Shown here: positions 16,035-22,659 of the stretch, piece after piece
Position numbering within the stretch: position 1 is the first letter of the stretch
Layout of the letters: each line of letters opens with the position of its first letter
Assembly: GCA_041484115.1 (NCBI GenBank)
Contig: JBGPHA010000002.1
Span: forward strand, 1-33,066
DNA length: 33,066 nt
Source of the DNA: ASMP01 sp041484115
GTDB taxonomy: Archaea; Nanobdellota; Nanobdellia; Pacearchaeales; GW2011-AR1
Direction of reading: 5' to 3'
Position numbers and translations under genes: made by a program
The notes under the pieces: model-generated
Databases searched by the model: none
What the model saw: only the letters and a program-made list of their open reading frames with translations
Told to the model about the DNA's origin: nothing

Positions 16035-16469
16035 CTAGCAAATAATATAGCTTACCTGGTTGTTTACTCCTACTTTTGCAATTTCAGGCTGTTGATAATT
16101 TCCTGCGCAGATAACAACTTTGTTTCCTGTTCCTGTAAGGGTCACTTTGGCAACCTGTGTCTGCGAGCTTACGTTTATTGTGTTATAATTTCCAGTTATG
16201 AACATAAAGACAATGTCATTGGGATCATCGAGTTTGGAAGTTTGCCAATCTAGAGGGTAACTTGCTGTGTAATTGTTCTTTGTCAGGTTGCTGTTTCCAG
16301 AAGCAAGAGGAATAGGAACAAATGGGACTGTTATTGAATCGTTACTATTGTTATTTCCAGGGTTGCTATTTGTGTTTGTTCCTGGGCTTTTTGTATTGAT
16401 TATTACTATATAGCCAATTACAACAACTGCAATAACAACATAAATCCACGTCCTCTTCTTCTTATTCAT
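16035..16469 (-). CDS. Membrane-anchored exported protein with beta-repeat domain
   Basis: A 144-aa protein. A basic N-terminus (MNKKKR) is followed by one membrane segment at about residues 8-24. Next comes a low-complexity Asn/Ser/Gly/Pro linker (28-45), and then a beta-rich outer domain. The C-terminal part has repeating 'GNYNTINV', 'KVTLTGTGNKVVI' and 'GVNNQVSYII' strands, which resemble the short parallel-beta repeats of DUF3060-like proteins; this match is tentative. Two cysteines near the end (ICAG and the terminal IIC) could form a disulfide outside the cell. The ATG at 16469 is 24.5 nt from a TATA box at 16490-16497. Its role is unknown; a surface or envelope function is inferred. 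Confidence 0.75.
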   Translation of the reverse strand: MNKKKRTWIYVVIAVVVIGYIVIINTKSPGTNTNSNPGNNNSNDSITVPFVPIPLASGNSNLTKNNYTASYPLDWQTSKLDDPNDIVFMFITGNYNTINVSSQTQVAKVTLTGTGNKVVICAGNYQQPEIAKVGVNNQVSYIIC

Positions 16470-16489
16470 AAGATAATATTGTAGAAATT

Positions 16490-16497
16490 ATTTTTAA
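16490..16497 (-). promoter_or_regulatory. TATA box for the exported beta-repeat protein
   Basis: Minus-strand TTAAAAAT is centred 24.5 nt before the ATG at 16469. Confidence 0.5.
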
Positions 16498-16542
16498 GTC
16501 TTCCTATTTAAGAGTGGCCCCAATGACCTTAGAACTAAAGTT

Positions 16543-17097
16543 TTACTTCTTAAAGTTTTTTTTATTAACAAGTTTAGTAACTTCTCTCATAAATGAAGGA
16601 AGATCCATTGGCCAACGAGATGTTACTAGATTTCCATCAACCACAACATCTTTATCTTCCCATATTCCGCCAGATTTTTTTATTTCTTCAGGCACTCCAT
16701 CATGCCAATAAAATGTTAAATGCCTCCCTTTGACTAAACCGGCAGAGACTAATGTGTAAGGACCATGACAAATAGAAGCTACTGGTTTATTTTTTGCAAA
16801 AAAAGATCTTGCTATTTCCTGCGCTTTCTTAATATTTCTTACTGTTGTTGGAGCTCCGTTTGGAGACCCTCCAGGAATTATGAACAAATCATATTTTTCA
16901 GGGTCAATTTCACCAATAGTTTTGTCAGGCATTAAAGAATATCCTCTCTCCCCATTAATCATTTCTTTTTTAGGAGCAGCTATATCAACGTGCCATCCTT
17001 CTTCTATCAATCGAAAGACAGGAAAAAATACCTCCATATCTTCAAATTGATCAGCTGTAAGAACAACCGCCTTTAATTCAGATTTATTTTTTTCCAT
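16543..17097 (-). CDS. DJ-1/PfpI family protein
   Basis: 184 aa with the class I glutamine amidotransferase-like fold of PfpI/DJ-1 proteins, variously described as proteases, glyoxalases or deglycases. The nucleophile elbow is ASICHGP with C110 and H111. The acidic partner is in FEDMEV near residues 18-23, and the oxyanion segment IPGGSPN is at 74-80. The C-terminal TSRWPMDLPSFMREV is typical of PfpI members. It lies 21 nt after the copper ATPase gene but has its own TATA box at 17117-17124 (23.5 nt before the ATG). It may therefore be expressed separately, perhaps as protection against aldehyde or metal stress; that last point is inference. Confidence 0.93.
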   Translation of the reverse strand: MEKNKSELKAVVLTADQFEDMEVFFPVFRLIEEGWHVDIAAPKKEMINGERGYSLMPDKTIGEIDPEKYDLFIIPGGSPNGAPTTVRNIKKAQEIARSFFAKNKPVASICHGPYTLVSAGLVKGRHLTFYWHDGVPEEIKKSGGIWEDKDVVVDGNLVTSRWPMDLPSFMREVTKLVNKKNFKK

Positions 17098-17116
17098 GTG
17101 TATTAATATTTACCTG

Positions 17117-17124
17117 CTTTATAT
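17117..17124 (-). promoter_or_regulatory. TATA box for the PfpI gene
   Basis: Minus-strand ATATAAAG is centred about 23.5 nt before the ATG at 17097. It overlaps the last codons of the copper ATPase gene. Confidence 0.45.
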
Positions 17125-19113
17125 TTTCTTTCTTCTAAGCAAATTAGCATTTGTTACAACAGTTACTGAAGAAAGTGCCATCGCAATTTCTGCAACAACA
17201 GGATTCAAAACCCCCGTAACCGCTAAAGGGATCGCAATGATATTATAAGCGAATGCCCAGAATAAGTTTTGTTTTATTTTTCTGAAAGTTGCTTTGCTTA
17301 GGTTTACAGCCTGAACAACTCCTATAAGAGAGCCTTTTGCAAGAACAATGTCTCCGGATTCTATTGCAATATCTGTTCCTGTTCCCATTGCAATTCCGAC
17401 ATTACTCTGTTTTAAGGCAGGGGCATCATTTATTCCATCACCAACAAAAGAAACCATGCCTTGTTTTTGAAGGTCTTCTACTTTCTTTGCTTTATCTTCT
17501 GGAAGAACATTTGAAATAACCTCTTTTATTCCAACTTCTCTAGCAATCGCTTTTGCGGTTTTTTCATTATCTCCCGTAATCATAATTGTTGTGTAACTTT
17601 GATTGTTTAGAAGAGCTATAGCCTTAACAGAATCTTCCTTTAAAGCATCTGCAACTGCAATAATCCCAATTGCTTTTTTCCCATGTGCAATAATCATAGT
17701 TGTTTTTCCCCCAGATTCAAATTCATCAATCTTCTCCTCAAAATCTTTAAAAGAAATTTTTTTCTCATTCATTAAAACTCTATTTCCAATAGAAAACTCT
17801 TCTTTTCCTATTCTTCCTTCTACCCCTCTGCCTCTAAGAATCTTAAATCCTTTAACCTCTTTATATCTTTTCAGGTTTGCTTTTTCAACAATAGCTCTTG
17901 CTATTGGGTGTTCTGAAAATCTCTCAAGTGATGCTGCGATTTCTAGGAGGTAATTTTCCTTAACATTTGAATAAATTCCCCTAACTTCAGGTTTTCCTTT
18001 GGTTATTGTTCCTGTTTTGTCAAATACTATAAATTTAACATTTTTCATTGTCTGAATCGCCTCTCCCTTTCTAATTAAAATTCCCCTTTTAGCACCCATG
18101 CCAGAACCAACCATTAAAGCAGTTGGTGTTGCTAGTCCTAAAGCACAAGGACAGGCGATTACTAAGACTGAAACTCCAATAGCGATTGATCTGCTTAAAT
18201 TAAAAGTAAATAAAAACCAACTAGCAAAAGTTACGATTGCTAAAACTAATATTATTGGAACAAAAATGCTAGTTATTTTGTCAGCTAAAACCTGTATTGG
18301 AACTTTTTCACTCTGCGCTTCTTCTACAAGTTTTATTATATGTGCAAGGAAAGTATCTTTTCCAATTTTTGTTGCCTTAACATATAAAACTCCATCTTGA
18401 TTTATCGTGGCACCTATCACATTTCTTCCTTTTATTTTTTCAACAGGTAAGCTCTCTCCTGTAACCATTGATTCATCAACACTACTCTCACCTTTGATCA
18501 CAATTCCGTCTGTAGGTATTTTTTCTCCAGGTTTTACAATAATGATATCTCCTATCTTAATTTCAGAAATATCAACTTCAATTTCTTTAGCTCCACGTAA
18601 AATTCTAGCTTTTTTTGCTCCTAATTCAAGCAACTTCTTTATTTCCTGGCTTGCCCTGCCCCTCGCCTTTGATTCAACGTATTTTCCTGTTATGTAGAAA
18701 GCCATAATCATTGAGCTTATTCCAGAATAATCCTGAATCTTAAAAAACAAGCTAAAAATTCCAGTGGTATATGCAACTAAGGTTCCTAATGCGATCAAAG
18801 AGTCCATGTTAAAATAAAAAGTGAACAATCCGCGCATGCCTCCCCTGATTGTCTGCCATCCAAAAATAAATATTACAGAAAATCCTAGGATTAAGATTAA
18901 AATAGTCATAATCTTTTCAGAAAATAGCTGAAGACCAAAGATTCTTTCTGAAAACATTAGAAAAGCTATAGGGATTACAAATATCCACGCACCAATAAGT
19001 CTTTTCCTCCAGTCCCTAATCTCTTCATCTTCTACAGGAGAATCGTGATGGTGATCATCTACACTATGCTCCCCCTTCATATCTCTCATTTCGTGCTCAT
19101 GTTTATGTTCCAT
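17119..19113 (-). CDS. copA: Cu+-exporting P1B-1 ATPase
   Basis: A 664-aa heavy-metal P-type ATPase that pumps Cu+ out of the cytoplasm. The chain has a His-rich cytoplasmic N-terminus (HKHEHE at about 3-8 and DHHHD at 20-24) and no fused HMA domain. The TM6 metal motif is C321-P-C323, the phosphorylated aspartate is D365 in DKTGT, the SEHPIA motif follows, and GDGIND is at 558-563. The end shows the Cu+-type signatures N-x6-YN-x4-P (NLFWAFAYNIIAIP) and MALSSVTVVTNA, which separate it from Zn/Cd pumps. It starts at ATG 19113, eight bases after the stop of the separate CopZ-like gene, so pump and chaperone are cotranscribed. Ag+ is a possible second substrate. Confidence 0.96.
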   Translation of the reverse strand: MEHKHEHEMRDMKGEHSVDDHHHDSPVEDEEIRDWRKRLIGAWIFVIPIAFLMFSERIFGLQLFSEKIMTILILILGFSVIFIFGWQTIRGGMRGLFTFYFNMDSLIALGTLVAYTTGIFSLFFKIQDYSGISSMIMAFYITGKYVESKARGRASQEIKKLLELGAKKARILRGAKEIEVDISEIKIGDIIIVKPGEKIPTDGIVIKGESSVDESMVTGESLPVEKIKGRNVIGATINQDGVLYVKATKIGKDTFLAHIIKLVEEAQSEKVPIQVLADKITSIFVPIILVLAIVTFASWFLFTFNLSRSIAIGVSVLVIACPCALGLATPTALMVGSGMGAKRGILIRKGEAIQTMKNVKFIVFDKTGTITKGKPEVRGIYSNVKENYLLEIAASLERFSEHPIARAIVEKANLKRYKEVKGFKILRGRGVEGRIGKEEFSIGNRVLMNEKKISFKDFEEKIDEFESGGKTTMIIAHGKKAIGIIAVADALKEDSVKAIALLNNQSYTTIMITGDNEKTAKAIAREVGIKEVISNVLPEDKAKKVEDLQKQGMVSFVGDGINDAPALKQSNVGIAMGTGTDIAIESGDIVLAKGSLIGVVQAVNLSKATFRKIKQNLFWAFAYNIIAIPLAVTGVLNPVVAEIAMALSSVTVVTNANLLRRKKI

Positions 19114-19121
19114 TTGAAGAA

Positions 19122-19340
19122 TTATTCATAACTTATTGATTTAACATTGTATCCCGCTCTTTTTACAGCAACTTTCAGCGCTTCTTCCTTAACATTGTCT
19201 TCAATCTCTGCTGTTCCTTTTTTCAGAAGCAAAGAAACTCTCGCATCCCTTACTCCTGGAGTTTTTTTCAGACTTCTTTCTACGTTCGAAGCGCAAGAAG
19301 AACAGTGCATTCCAACAATTTCAATTTTTGCTTTTTTCAT
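19122..19340 (-). CDS. copZ: CopZ-like copper chaperone (HMA domain)
   Basis: A single 72-aa heavy-metal-associated domain with the ferredoxin-like pattern and metal loop GMHCSSCAS; the Cys ligands are C13 and C16. The later segment VKRAGYNVKSI is typical. Proteins of this type carry Cu+ to CopA, whose own HMA domain is missing here, so this gene may supply the function in trans. The frame is open to an upstream start at 19415 that would add 25 residues, but those codons overlap the previous gene and are unlike an HMA domain. The ATG at 19340 has a GGAGGG Shine-Dalgarno seven bases upstream and is chosen. Confidence 0.93.
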   Translation of the reverse strand: MKKAKIEIVGMHCSSCASNVERSLKKTPGVRDARVSLLLKKGTAEIEDNVKEEALKVAVKRAGYNVKSISYE

Positions 19341-19344
19341 ATTA

Positions 19345-19824
19345 TTACCCTCCGCATCCGCAGCCTCCTCCTGATGCGCTACAACCGGCTGTTCTTTGAG
19401 AAGCAACTTGGACATAATTTGATTTGCTTCCGTCGCTCTCTAAAACAGTAAATTTTCCCTTGTACATATTCATTGAGCATGCAATATTAAATGTTCCTGC
19501 TTTGTCGGGAGTAAACTCAAGAGTATTATCGCTACTTGTAAAAACTTTTCTTATATTGAAAGCAGAAATAACAATTGACTTAGAGCATCCTGGCATTTTG
19601 GATATATCTGCTTCTATTCTGACAGGAATTCCTTTCTTGATTTCATTAGGGTTCAGGATATATCTTGCGTTTTCCACAGAGAGCTTTATGACTTGAACTT
19701 GCCCATTTGTTCCTGCAGCTATGACATTTCCAGCTGGGTTTGCCTTTCCAGAGCCTATGGAAAGAGATATAGCAGCTAATACAACTATTATTCCAATTCC
19801 TATAACAAATATTGAGTTTTTCAT
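19345..19824 (-). CDS. Membrane-anchored cupredoxin-like protein with Cys-rich tail
   Basis: About 159 aa from ATG 19824, which overlaps the upstream stop as ATGA. An N-terminal hydrophobic segment (about 5-26) serves as anchor or signal. It is followed by a cupredoxin-like beta domain with GCSKSIVI (C80) and FNIACSMNMYKGKF (C116, M118, M120). This is the Cys/Met copper-site pattern found in small cupredoxins linked to copper pumps. An unusual Gly/Cys tail closes the chain (C148, then C155 and C157 in GCGCGG). A role in binding or passing copper on the outer face, together with CopA, is inferred from site and neighbourhood. An AAGGAG sequence lies 12 nt before the start. A longer start at 19863 would lie inside the previous gene. 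Confidence 0.85.
   Translation of the reverse strand: MKNSIFVIGIGIIVVLAAISLSIGSGKANPAGNVIAAGTNGQVQVIKLSVENARYILNPNEIKKGIPVRIEADISKMPGCSKSIVISAFNIRKVFTSSDNTLEFTPDKAGTFNIACSMNMYKGKFTVLESDGSKSNYVQVASQRTAGCSASGGGCGCGG
19348..19353 (-). promoter_or_regulatory. Shine-Dalgarno site for the CopZ-like gene
   Basis: Minus-strand GGAGGG lies seven bases before the ATG at 19340 and settles that start codon. It lies within the last codons of the cupredoxin gene. Confidence 0.65.
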
Positions 19825-20504
19825 TGGAATAATAAACTCCTTGGTCCCAGGACCATTATCCATAATGTTATTGCTGTTAATAGAATACTAAATAATACAA
19901 TAAAAAATTCATCATCTTTATGCTTTCTTTCTATCTCTCTGGTTTCCTGGTACATCATATAATTTAATCCGAATAAGATCACCCCAGAAATTGCGAATAC
20001 AACAATAGCTGCAGCTTTCAAGTTATCATTGAGCATCATTACAGACGTCATTGCTCCCATTAGTCCTCCCATGAATCCAGCCATTATTCCTTCCATTACC
20101 CCCATTATCCCGCAACATTTTCCATTCCACGCTCCAAAAAATATTCCTACTGCCATTCCAAAAATGCTACCTACAAACATTCCGTTAGTTGAACCAATAT
20201 AAAAACCAGGTAAAAATCCAGCCACCATTCCGATAGTCATTCCTATCATCATTCCGGACATGCATGGGAATTCTTTATATGCCCTGGCATATCTTACAGA
20301 AGGTAAAATTAAAGCATAACTTAATACAGCAAAAAAAATGTAAAAACCATATTTTGAAATAAAACTAGTATTGTATCTTAATTTTAAAAAATACAAAATT
20401 CCTAAAATAATAAAGGAAGTTACTAAAGAAATAAAGATAGATTTTATTATCTCTCCTTCTGCTTGATTGTTATTAAGTGATTTTGTAAATTCTTTTATAC
20501 TCAT
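19821..20504 (-). CDS. Met-rich membrane protein of the copper cluster
   Basis: 227 aa, not assigned to a named family with confidence. It has roughly six to seven hydrophobic segments. Residues 81-157 form a Gly/Met-rich core with about 15 methionines, C81 in PCMSGMM, and a paired C130-C131 in GKCCGIMG; small residues alternate with Met in GxxxG-like spacing. A charged loop (ETREIERKHKDDE, about 187-199) precedes a last membrane segment. Methionine and cysteine lining a membrane core is what a Cu+ or Ag+ conduit would show, and the gene is first in the regulator-adjacent copper operon, overlapping the cupredoxin gene by four bases. Copper transport or storage is inference only. ATG 20504 follows a TATA box at 20523-20532. 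Confidence 0.78.
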   Translation of the reverse strand: MSIKEFTKSLNNNQAEGEIIKSIFISLVTSFIILGILYFLKLRYNTSFISKYGFYIFFAVLSYALILPSVRYARAYKEFPCMSGMMIGMTIGMVAGFLPGFYIGSTNGMFVGSIFGMAVGIFFGAWNGKCCGIMGVMEGIMAGFMGGLMGAMTSVMMLNDNLKAAAIVVFAISGVILFGLNYMMYQETREIERKHKDDEFFIVLFSILLTAITLWIMVLGPRSLLFQ

Positions 20505-20522
20505 AGAAATATTAGAAAAATG

Positions 20523-20532
20523 TTTATTATAA
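20523..20532 (-). promoter_or_regulatory. TATA box of the copper operon
   Basis: Minus-strand TTATAATAAA is centred about 23.5 nt before the ATG at 20504. The spacer of 66 nt to the regulator gene contains TGAAACTAGTTTCAGG, whose palindromic core TGAAACTAGTTTCA (about 20540-20553) could be the regulator's operator. Confidence 0.5.
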
Positions 20533-20539
20533 CTGCTTT

Positions 20540-20553
20540 GATGAAACTAGTTT
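20540..20553. promoter_or_regulatory. Perfect palindrome, candidate operator of the copper operon
   Basis: TGAAACTAGTTTCA is a 14-base perfect palindrome. It sits just upstream of the TATA box of the Met-rich membrane protein gene and immediately beyond the end of the winged-helix regulator gene. The position fits a dimeric DNA-binding protein, and the regulator next door is the obvious candidate. Binding is inferred. Confidence 0.5.
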
Positions 20554-20570
20554 CAGGGTAAAAAGAAATA

Positions 20571-21047
20571 TTAATTTTTAAGAACAACGACGTTATTCAT
20601 TCCTCTTCTCTTTCTTTCTATAAATTGTTTTGCCTCAAGTTTGTCAAGAAGTCTTGTAACTCCAACTTTTCCAAATCCCAATTTTTCCATCAATTCAGCC
20701 TGGAAGATTGTTCCATTTTCTTCTTCAAGGATTTTCATAATTTCTTTTTCTTTGTTATCCAAACCAGAAAGTTCCATTTTCTTCTTTTTTTCCTTGAATT
20801 TCTTAATAACTATCTTTTCCTTAGGCTTTGTAAAAATTAGAACGCCGCCAACAACAACAATTATCCCAACAATAGCAAGTGCAAGCCAAGTCTGTTGGCT
20901 TATTGTAGTATTCATAGGGCAAGTAGAGGCCTCCATACTACAAGTTGCGGATACCATACCCCTTAAAGCATTCTGAAACAAAAATATTATTACAACTAAA
21001 AGTGCAGCAACTCCTAAAAGAATATATCCAACATGCTTGTTTTCCAT
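20571..21047 (-). CDS. Membrane-anchored winged-helix regulator with Cys/Met outer loop
   Basis: 158 aa. Two membrane segments (about 7-27 and 53-72) frame a short outer loop holding C36-S-M38 and C43-P-M45, then a basic linker (75-92) and a cytoplasmic winged-helix domain (about 95-158: EGTIFQAEL-like helix, KVGVTRLLDKLEAKQFIERKRRGM). Archaeal regulators of this shape are known, and the wing resembles MarR-type folds. The Cys/Met loop could sense Cu+ or redox state outside the membrane, and the gene lies directly upstream of the copper operon in the same direction, which supports a role as its regulator; both points are inferred. The ATG at 21047 is 25.5 nt from the TATA box at 21069-21076. 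Confidence 0.85.
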   Translation of the reverse strand: MENKHVGYILLGVAALLVVIIFLFQNALRGMVSATCSMEASTCPMNTTISQQTWLALAIVGIIVVVGGVLIFTKPKEKIVIKKFKEKKKKMELSGLDNKEKEIMKILEEENGTIFQAELMEKLGFGKVGVTRLLDKLEAKQFIERKRRGMNNVVVLKN

Positions 21048-21068
21048 TATTAAAGATAAAAAACTTTG

Positions 21069-21076
21069 TTTTTATA
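21069..21076 (-). promoter_or_regulatory. TATA box for the winged-helix regulator
   Basis: Minus-strand TATAAAAA is centred 25.5 nt before the ATG at 21047. Confidence 0.6.
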
Positions 21077-21113
21077 GTTTTCTTGAAACAAAATTTTTGG
21101 TGATGATTTTCTT

Positions 21114-21437
21114 TTATCTTACTTTCTTCTCTATTGATATCCTATGATCTTGAACAGAATCAATTTTGCTAATCCAAACCCATGCAAGTTCTACATTGTC
21201 ATAAAGTCGTGATCCATCGCCACGATGCCCAGAACCATCAGTCTCCCCTCTGAGATGGGATATTATTTGCGGAAGAACACGTGTTTTAAAACCTTGACGA
21301 GCTTCATGAGGATCTCTCGCAACTCTAAATGTGCTATATCGGAGCTGATCATACCCTGCATTACGACCCCAAGCTTCTACTCTTTTATCTACGCTAATTG
21401 AATATTCGAGATGGTATAGCTTTAAACTTTCTTCCAT
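21114..21437 (-). CDS. Hypothetical protein, 107 aa
   Basis: Not recognised. A soluble, Arg- and Asp-rich protein with strand-like segments (LKLYHLEYSISV, then LRYSTFRVAR, then VELAWVWISKI) and a polar loop with ETDGSGHRGDGSRL near residues 65-78. No known catalytic motif could be matched, and it has no Cys or membrane segment. ATG 21437 is spaced 25.5 nt from a TATA box (21458-21467), so it is a plausible leaderless single gene between the copper regulator and tRNA-Lys. It is richer in G and C, in places, than its neighbours. Confidence 0.6.
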   Translation of the reverse strand: MEESLKLYHLEYSISVDKRVEAWGRNAGYDQLRYSTFRVARDPHEARQGFKTRVLPQIISHLRGETDGSGHRGDGSRLYDNVELAWVWISKIDSVQDHRISIEKKVR

Positions 21438-21457
21438 ACTTTTTCATCAGAATGTTC

Positions 21458-21467
21458 TTTTTATAAA
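21458..21467 (-). promoter_or_regulatory. TATA box for the 107-aa gene
   Basis: Minus-strand TTTATAAAAA is centred 25.5 nt before the ATG at 21437. Confidence 0.55.
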
Positions 21468-21492
21468 GCTTATGGAATCCCTTTATATAAAC

Positions 21493-21498
21493 AAAAAA
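21493..21498 (-). terminator. T-run after tRNA-Lys
   Basis: Six T on the minus strand begin seven bases after the discriminator base. This is a usual archaeal termination signal for a tRNA gene. Confidence 0.45.
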
Positions 21499-21504
21499 GA
21501 TCAA

Positions 21505-21578
21505 TGGCCCCGATGGGATTTGAACCCACGACACCTGGATTAAAAGTCCAGTGCTCTGCCAGGCTGAGCTACGGAGCC
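21505..21578 (-). tRNA. tRNA-Lys (anticodon UUU)
   Basis: 74 nt folding as a full cloverleaf: a 7-bp acceptor GGCTCCG/CGGGGCC with one G-U pair, D stem GCTC/GAGC with GG in the loop, anticodon stem CTGGA/TCCAG with loop CTTTTAA (anticodon TTT), and T stem GTGGG/CCCAT with loop TTCAAAT. The discriminator is A. CCA is not encoded and no intron is present. A TATA box at 21602-21609 is centred about 27 nt before the mature 5' end, so transcription would begin within about two bases of the tRNA. Confidence 0.97.
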
Positions 21579-21601
21579 TTGTAATTTAAGACCAAAATTA
21601 G

Positions 21602-21609
21602 TTTAAAAA
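21602..21609 (-). promoter_or_regulatory. TATA box for tRNA-Lys
   Basis: Minus-strand TTTTTAAA lies between the thioredoxin stop and the tRNA. Its centre is about 27 nt upstream of the mature tRNA 5' end, leaving almost no 5' leader. Confidence 0.55.
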
Positions 21610-21615
21610 ATCTTT

Positions 21616-21933
21616 CTAAATATGTTTCCTGAGCTTCTCTTCGAAATCTTCTGCAGGCATAGAGCCAATGAACTGCTCTATTGGCTTTCCGTCTTTGAAA
21701 AGAATAAAGTTAGGAATAGAACGAATATGGAATTTTTCAGACAAATTATTATTTTCATCAACATCTATTTTTCCGAATTTAATTTTTCCTTTGAATTTTT
21801 TCCCTAGCTCTTCCATTATGGGGGCCATGATTAGACATGGCATACACCAATCTGCAAAGAAATCTATGACTACAAGTCCTTTCTTTGTGAAATCTTTAAA
21901 TTCATTTCCTGTAACTTCAGTAACGTTTTGCAT
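21616..21933 (-). CDS. trxA: Thioredoxin
   Basis: 105-aa single-domain thioredoxin. The active site is W-C30-M-P-C33 (WCMPC, where WCGPC is usual), with the buried Asp in DFFADW and the cis-proline P74 in RSIPNF. The Gly to Met change lies in the dipeptide that tunes redox potential, so the potential may differ from standard thioredoxins. It starts two bases after the dUTPase stop and is therefore cotranscribed with dut. With a class II ribonucleotide reductase 0.7 kb away, it is a reasonable electron donor for that enzyme; this is inferred. Confidence 0.95.
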   Translation of the reverse strand: MQNVTEVTGNEFKDFTKKGLVVIDFFADWCMPCLIMAPIMEELGKKFKGKIKFGKIDVDENNNLSEKFHIRSIPNFILFKDGKPIEQFIGSMPAEDFEEKLRKHI

Positions 21934-21935
21934 TT

Positions 21936-22355
21936 TTATTTACCTGTAGAACCAAAGCCACCTTTTCCACGAGATGAGTCTGAAAGTTCCTCAACTTCAT
22001 GAATTTTCACACTAGGATATGGAACTACCATAATCTGTCCGACTTTTTCACCAACTTCATAGATATCTTCCCCAAATCTTTGAAATCTTAAAATCAATTC
22101 TCCACGATATCCTGAATCCAAAACACCGACAGAATTGCATAATAGCAGATCTTTTTTAGAGACACTGCTTCTTGGAAATATCAAACAAACATGCCCTGCT
22201 GGAACTTCGAAAGACAAGCCAGTTTTGTATTCTACATATTTTTCATTTATTTCCCTAGAAATAGCCACAACATCCATTCCTGCATCTCCAGAATGGGCAT
22301 AACTAGGAATTATCGCGCTAGGATGTATTTTCTTGACTTTTAATTCTATAGCCAT
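21936..22355 (-). CDS. dut: dUTP diphosphatase
   Basis: Hydrolyses dUTP to dUMP and pyrophosphate, keeping uracil out of DNA and supplying dUMP for dTMP synthesis. 139 aa with all five motifs of the trimeric family: AHSGDAGMDVV (20-30), PRSSVSK (61-67), GVLDSGYRGE with catalytic D80 (77-86), GQIMVVP (106-112) and the C-terminal Gly-rich RGKGGFGSTG (129-138). The ATG at 22355 has a TATA box (CTTTATAAAAT, centre about 22383), so this is the first gene of dut-trxA. Length and motifs are normal. Confidence 0.97.
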   Translation of the reverse strand: MAIELKVKKIHPSAIIPSYAHSGDAGMDVVAISREINEKYVEYKTGLSFEVPAGHVCLIFPRSSVSKKDLLLCNSVGVLDSGYRGELILRFQRFGEDIYEVGEKVGQIMVVPYPSVKIHEVEELSDSSRGKGGFGSTGK

Positions 22356-22411
22356 TTTAATTAAGAATTCTTAGATTTTATAAAGGTTTATGATAGAATA
22401 CTATACAAAAT

Positions 22412-22419
22412 AATTTAAA
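22412..22419 (+). promoter_or_regulatory. TATA box for the DUF1653 gene
   Basis: AATTTAAA is centred 25.5 nt before the ATG at 22441. Confidence 0.55.
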
Positions 22420-22440
22420 CAGAAAATTTTTCTTGTTAAA

Positions 22441-22659
22441 ATGGAAAGAGAAATTAGAAAAGGAAAGTATCGACATTATAAAGGCGGGTTTTATTGGGTT
22501 GTCGATGTTGCAAGACATAGCGAAACAAATGAAGAACTAGTCATATACCGATGTAGCGATAATCTTTCTTTATATGCAAGGCCGAAAAAAATGTTCTTAG
22601 AAGATATTGTTATTGAAGGAAAAAGTGTTCCAAGGTTTAAGTTTATTAGTTACAGTTAA
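22441..22659 (+). CDS. DUF1653 protein
   Basis: A 72-aa protein whose main part matches the DUF1653 pattern: GKYRHYKGGFYWVVDVARHSE, EELVIYRC, LYARPKKMF and the C-terminal VPRFKFI. The domain is a compact beta barrel of unknown function, found alone or in fusions in many bacteria and some archaea. It is leaderless by TATA spacing and encoded opposite to the flanking dut and nrdJ genes; its last four bases overlap the 3' end of nrdJ. Function unknown. Confidence 0.9.
   Translation: MEREIRKGKYRHYKGGFYWVVDVARHSETNEELVIYRCSDNLSLYARPKKMFLEDIVIEGKSVPRFKFISYS

Noticed and set aside
18407..18697. Plus-strand 96-codon frame opposite copA
   Set aside because: It is a shadow of the ATPase actuator region without start signals.
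19341..19415. Longer start for the CopZ-like gene
   Set aside because: The added 25 residues overlap the Cys-rich tail of the cupredoxin gene and do not look like an HMA domain; the Shine-Dalgarno fits the ATG at 19340.
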